From: Gammaproteobacteria bacterium
GTDB lineage: Bacteria > Pseudomonadota > Gammaproteobacteria > Thiohalomonadales > Thiohalomonadaceae
Direction: 5' to 3'
DNA: 14,931 bases
Assembly: GCA_015232955.1 (NCBI GenBank)
Contig: JADFYS010000014.1
Location: 1 to 14,931, forward strand
Under the pieces are notes generated by a model, which worked only from the letters and a program-made list of their open reading frames with translations, was not told the origin of the DNA and did not search any database. This document shows, in pieces, positions 13,384 to 14,931 of this stretch. A program made the translations under genes and the position numbers. Each line of letters begins with the position of its first letter. The stretch's first letter is position 1.

Positions 13384-14931
13384 TTTTTTCCTGTTTCCGA
13401 AAACGACTCCGGCTCGGGGTCGATATAGCCCCGACGCAGGAGATCAGCAAACTTTTCAGCCGCTACCGGCATGCTGTAATAGAACCCTTGAATGACATTA
13501 CATCCATGTTCTTTCAGGAAATTAATGTGTGCGCTACTCTCTACACCCTCGGCAACTACCGCCAATTCCAGACCGTGGGAGAGGGCGATAATCGCTCGCG
13601 CTATCTCGGCGGTATGGCGATTAATGGTCACATCCTGAATAAAGGCGCGATCAATTTTGAGGGTGGTCAGGGGGAAACGGCTGAGATAACTGAGGCTGGA
13701 GTAGCCGGTACCGAAGTCGTCGATCGCTATCGCCACCCCCATATCCCGCAGCTGCTGCAGACGGGCGATGGTATTTTCAATATCCCCCACCAGCAGGCTC
13801 TCGGTCAACTCCAGCTCGAGCATCGAGGCGTCCAGGCCGCTCTCAGCGAGCACCGCACCGACCTTCGCCACCATCTGCTGATCCCGAAACTGGGGGGCAG
13901 CCACATTGACCGAGATCTTGACAATAGCGAGGCCGGCATCGGACCACGCCCGATTCTGGCGACACGCCTCCTGTATCACCCAGGTGCCGATGCGGCTGAT
14001 TAACCCGCTCTCCTCCGCCACAGGGATAAAGAGGCCGGGGCTTATCATCCCTTTTTCGGGGTGGATCCAGCGGATTAGCGCCTCGGCACCGACAATCCGC
14101 CGCGTATCACTATCCACCTTCGCCTGGTAGTAGAGGACAAACTCATTTTCATCGAGACCGCGACGGATATCGTTCTCCAGCTCTATCCGCTGTCGCGCCC
14201 GCAGGTTCATCTCGGTGGCGAAGAAGCGAAAGGTGTTGCCACCATCGAGTTTGACATGGCGCATGGCGATCTGCGTCTGTTGCAGCAGCTCCATAATTTC
14301 GTCGCCGTCAGAGGGGAAGAGGGAGATGCCGATACTGGCAGAGAGGAGTATCTCCTGATCCTGTGCAGCGAAGGGTGGCTCCAGCATCTGTAGCAGTTTG
14401 TTGGCCACCAGCACCGCATCTCCGGTAGAGGTGATGGTCATCACCAGTCCGAACTGATCCCCTTCCAGTCGGGCGACGGTATCACTGTTACGCACCACCT
14501 TCATCACCCGCTGCGCAAACTGCTGCAGCACCTCATCGCCATAGTCGTGGCCTAACCCCTCATTGAGACGGGTAAAGTTATCGAGTCCGAGGCGGAGGAT
14601 GGCGACATTGTGGCGGTTACGACGAGCACTCATAATCGCCTGCTCTGCCCGATCAAGAAAGAGCTGGCGGGAGGGTAAACCGGTCAGGCGATCCCGCTGC
14701 AGCGCCTGTTCCGTAATTGAATCCACAGCGCTATCCGAGCGAAACAGCCAGTGGAGATGGCCGCTCTCGAACCGGGTGATCGTCACCTGCCACGCGCAGT
14801 TCCCCTCTTCGTCGGCAGAGGGGGTGGAGAAAGGGAAGGTGATCCCCCCTTCGCTGCTCTGCTCCAGCTGCTGTTGTAACGCCGCCATCCCCCCCGGGAG
14901 AGTCAGATCGAGCACCGCCCTCCCCTCCTCT
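13374..14931 (-). CDS. c-di-GMP signalling protein: PAS-like remnant, degenerate GGDEF, intact EAL (probably 5'-partial)
   Basis: Predicted c-di-GMP phosphodiesterase. Numbering is from the GTG at 14913-14915, which gives 513 aa. Residues 1-60 resemble the end of a PAS sensor domain (WQVTITRFESGHLHWLF). The GGDEF domain (about 75-232) begins DRLTGLPSRQLFLDRAE. Its signature is EGDQF (151-155) and the first metal-binding Asp of the LDLD motif is G110, so cyclase activity is probably lost. The RxxD I-site motif R142-NSD-145 is retained at the correct spacing. The EAL domain (about 245-495) keeps E278 of EAL, N337, E369 and E372 (ELTE), D399-D400, K420, E456 and Q476, so hydrolysis of c-di-GMP is expected. 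The frame stays open past the GTG to the window edge, so more N-terminal sensor sequence is likely. However, a purine-rich GGAGGGGAGGG stretch before the GTG leaves a shorter form possible. No membrane helix is seen in the visible part. Confidence 0.92.
   Translation of the reverse strand, partial: EEGRAVLDLTLPGGMAALQQQLEQSSEGGITFPFSTPSADEEGNCAWQVTITRFESGHLHWLFRSDSAVDSITEQALQRDRLTGLPSRQLFLDRAEQAIMSARRNRHNVAILRLGLDNFTRLNEGLGHDYGDEVLQQFAQRVMKVVRNSDTVARLEGDQFGLVMTITSTGDAVLVANKLLQMLEPPFAAQDQEILLSASIGISLFPSDGDEIMELLQQTQIAMRHVKLDGGNTFRFFATEMNLRARQRIELENDIRRGLDENEFVLYYQAKVDSDTRRIVGAEALIRWIHPEKGMISPGLFIPVAEESGLISRIGTWVIQEACRQNRAWSDAGLAIVKISVNVAAPQFRDQQMVAKVGAVLAESGLDASMLELELTESLLVGDIENTIARLQQLRDMGVAIAIDDFGTGYSSLSYLSRFPLTTLKIDRAFIQDVTINRHTAEIARAIIALSHGLELAVVAEGVESSAHINFLKEHGCNVIQGFYYSMPVAAEKFADLLRRGYIDPEPESFSETGKKLK

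Noticed and set aside
1..14931. CRISPR arrays, insertion sequences, phage genes or defence systems
   Set aside because: The window is filled by housekeeping complex I genes and one signalling gene. There are no regularly spaced repeats, transposase motifs or toxin-antitoxin-like small genes.

Overview
The window is almost entirely one 14-gene nuo operon encoding bacterial respiratory complex I (NADH:quinone oxidoreductase). It is written on the minus strand, so transcription runs from high to low coordinates. Order from right to left is nuoA (ends at 13272), B, C, D, E, F, G, H, I, J, K, L, M and the first 100 codons of nuoN, which runs off the left edge at position 1. The operon is extremely compact: six junctions overlap and the largest gap is 27 nt (nuoI/nuoJ). 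All subunits carry their expected cofactor ligands or proton-channel residues, so the complex looks complete and functional as far as it can be seen.

Region by region: 12916-13272 down to 10538 holds nuoA plus the connecting and quinone-site module (B, C, D). 6368-10538 holds the NADH-oxidising module (E, F, G). 4792-6365 holds the membrane anchor and ferredoxin link (H, I). 1-4764 holds the proton-pumping arm (J, K, L, M, N). Electrons pass from NADH to FMN in NuoF, along the Fe-S clusters of NuoF, G, I and B, to quinone at the NuoB/D/H interface. This drives proton transfer through H, J/K, L, M and N.

Upstream of nuoA, 101 bp away and on the same strand, is a c-di-GMP signalling protein (13374 to the right edge, probably 5'-truncated). 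It has a PAS-like remnant, a degenerate GGDEF domain (EGDQF) with an intact RxxD inhibitory-site motif, and an EAL domain with all recognisable catalytic residues. The short intergenic region contains an 11-bp tandem duplication over the stop codon of that gene, a small inverted repeat and a strong Shine-Dalgarno for nuoA. I see no tRNA, secG or clear terminator there.

Organism: moderately GC-rich DNA, separate (unfused) nuoC and nuoD, NuoI of 162 aa, NuoG without N7-cluster cysteines, and protein sequences of proteobacterial type suggest a gamma- (possibly beta-) proteobacterium outside the Enterobacterales/Pseudomonas group with fused nuoCD. I cannot name a genus.

I found no previously undescribed system. 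The points most worth a second look are the c-di-GMP protein beside the nuo operon and the repeats in the intergenic region.
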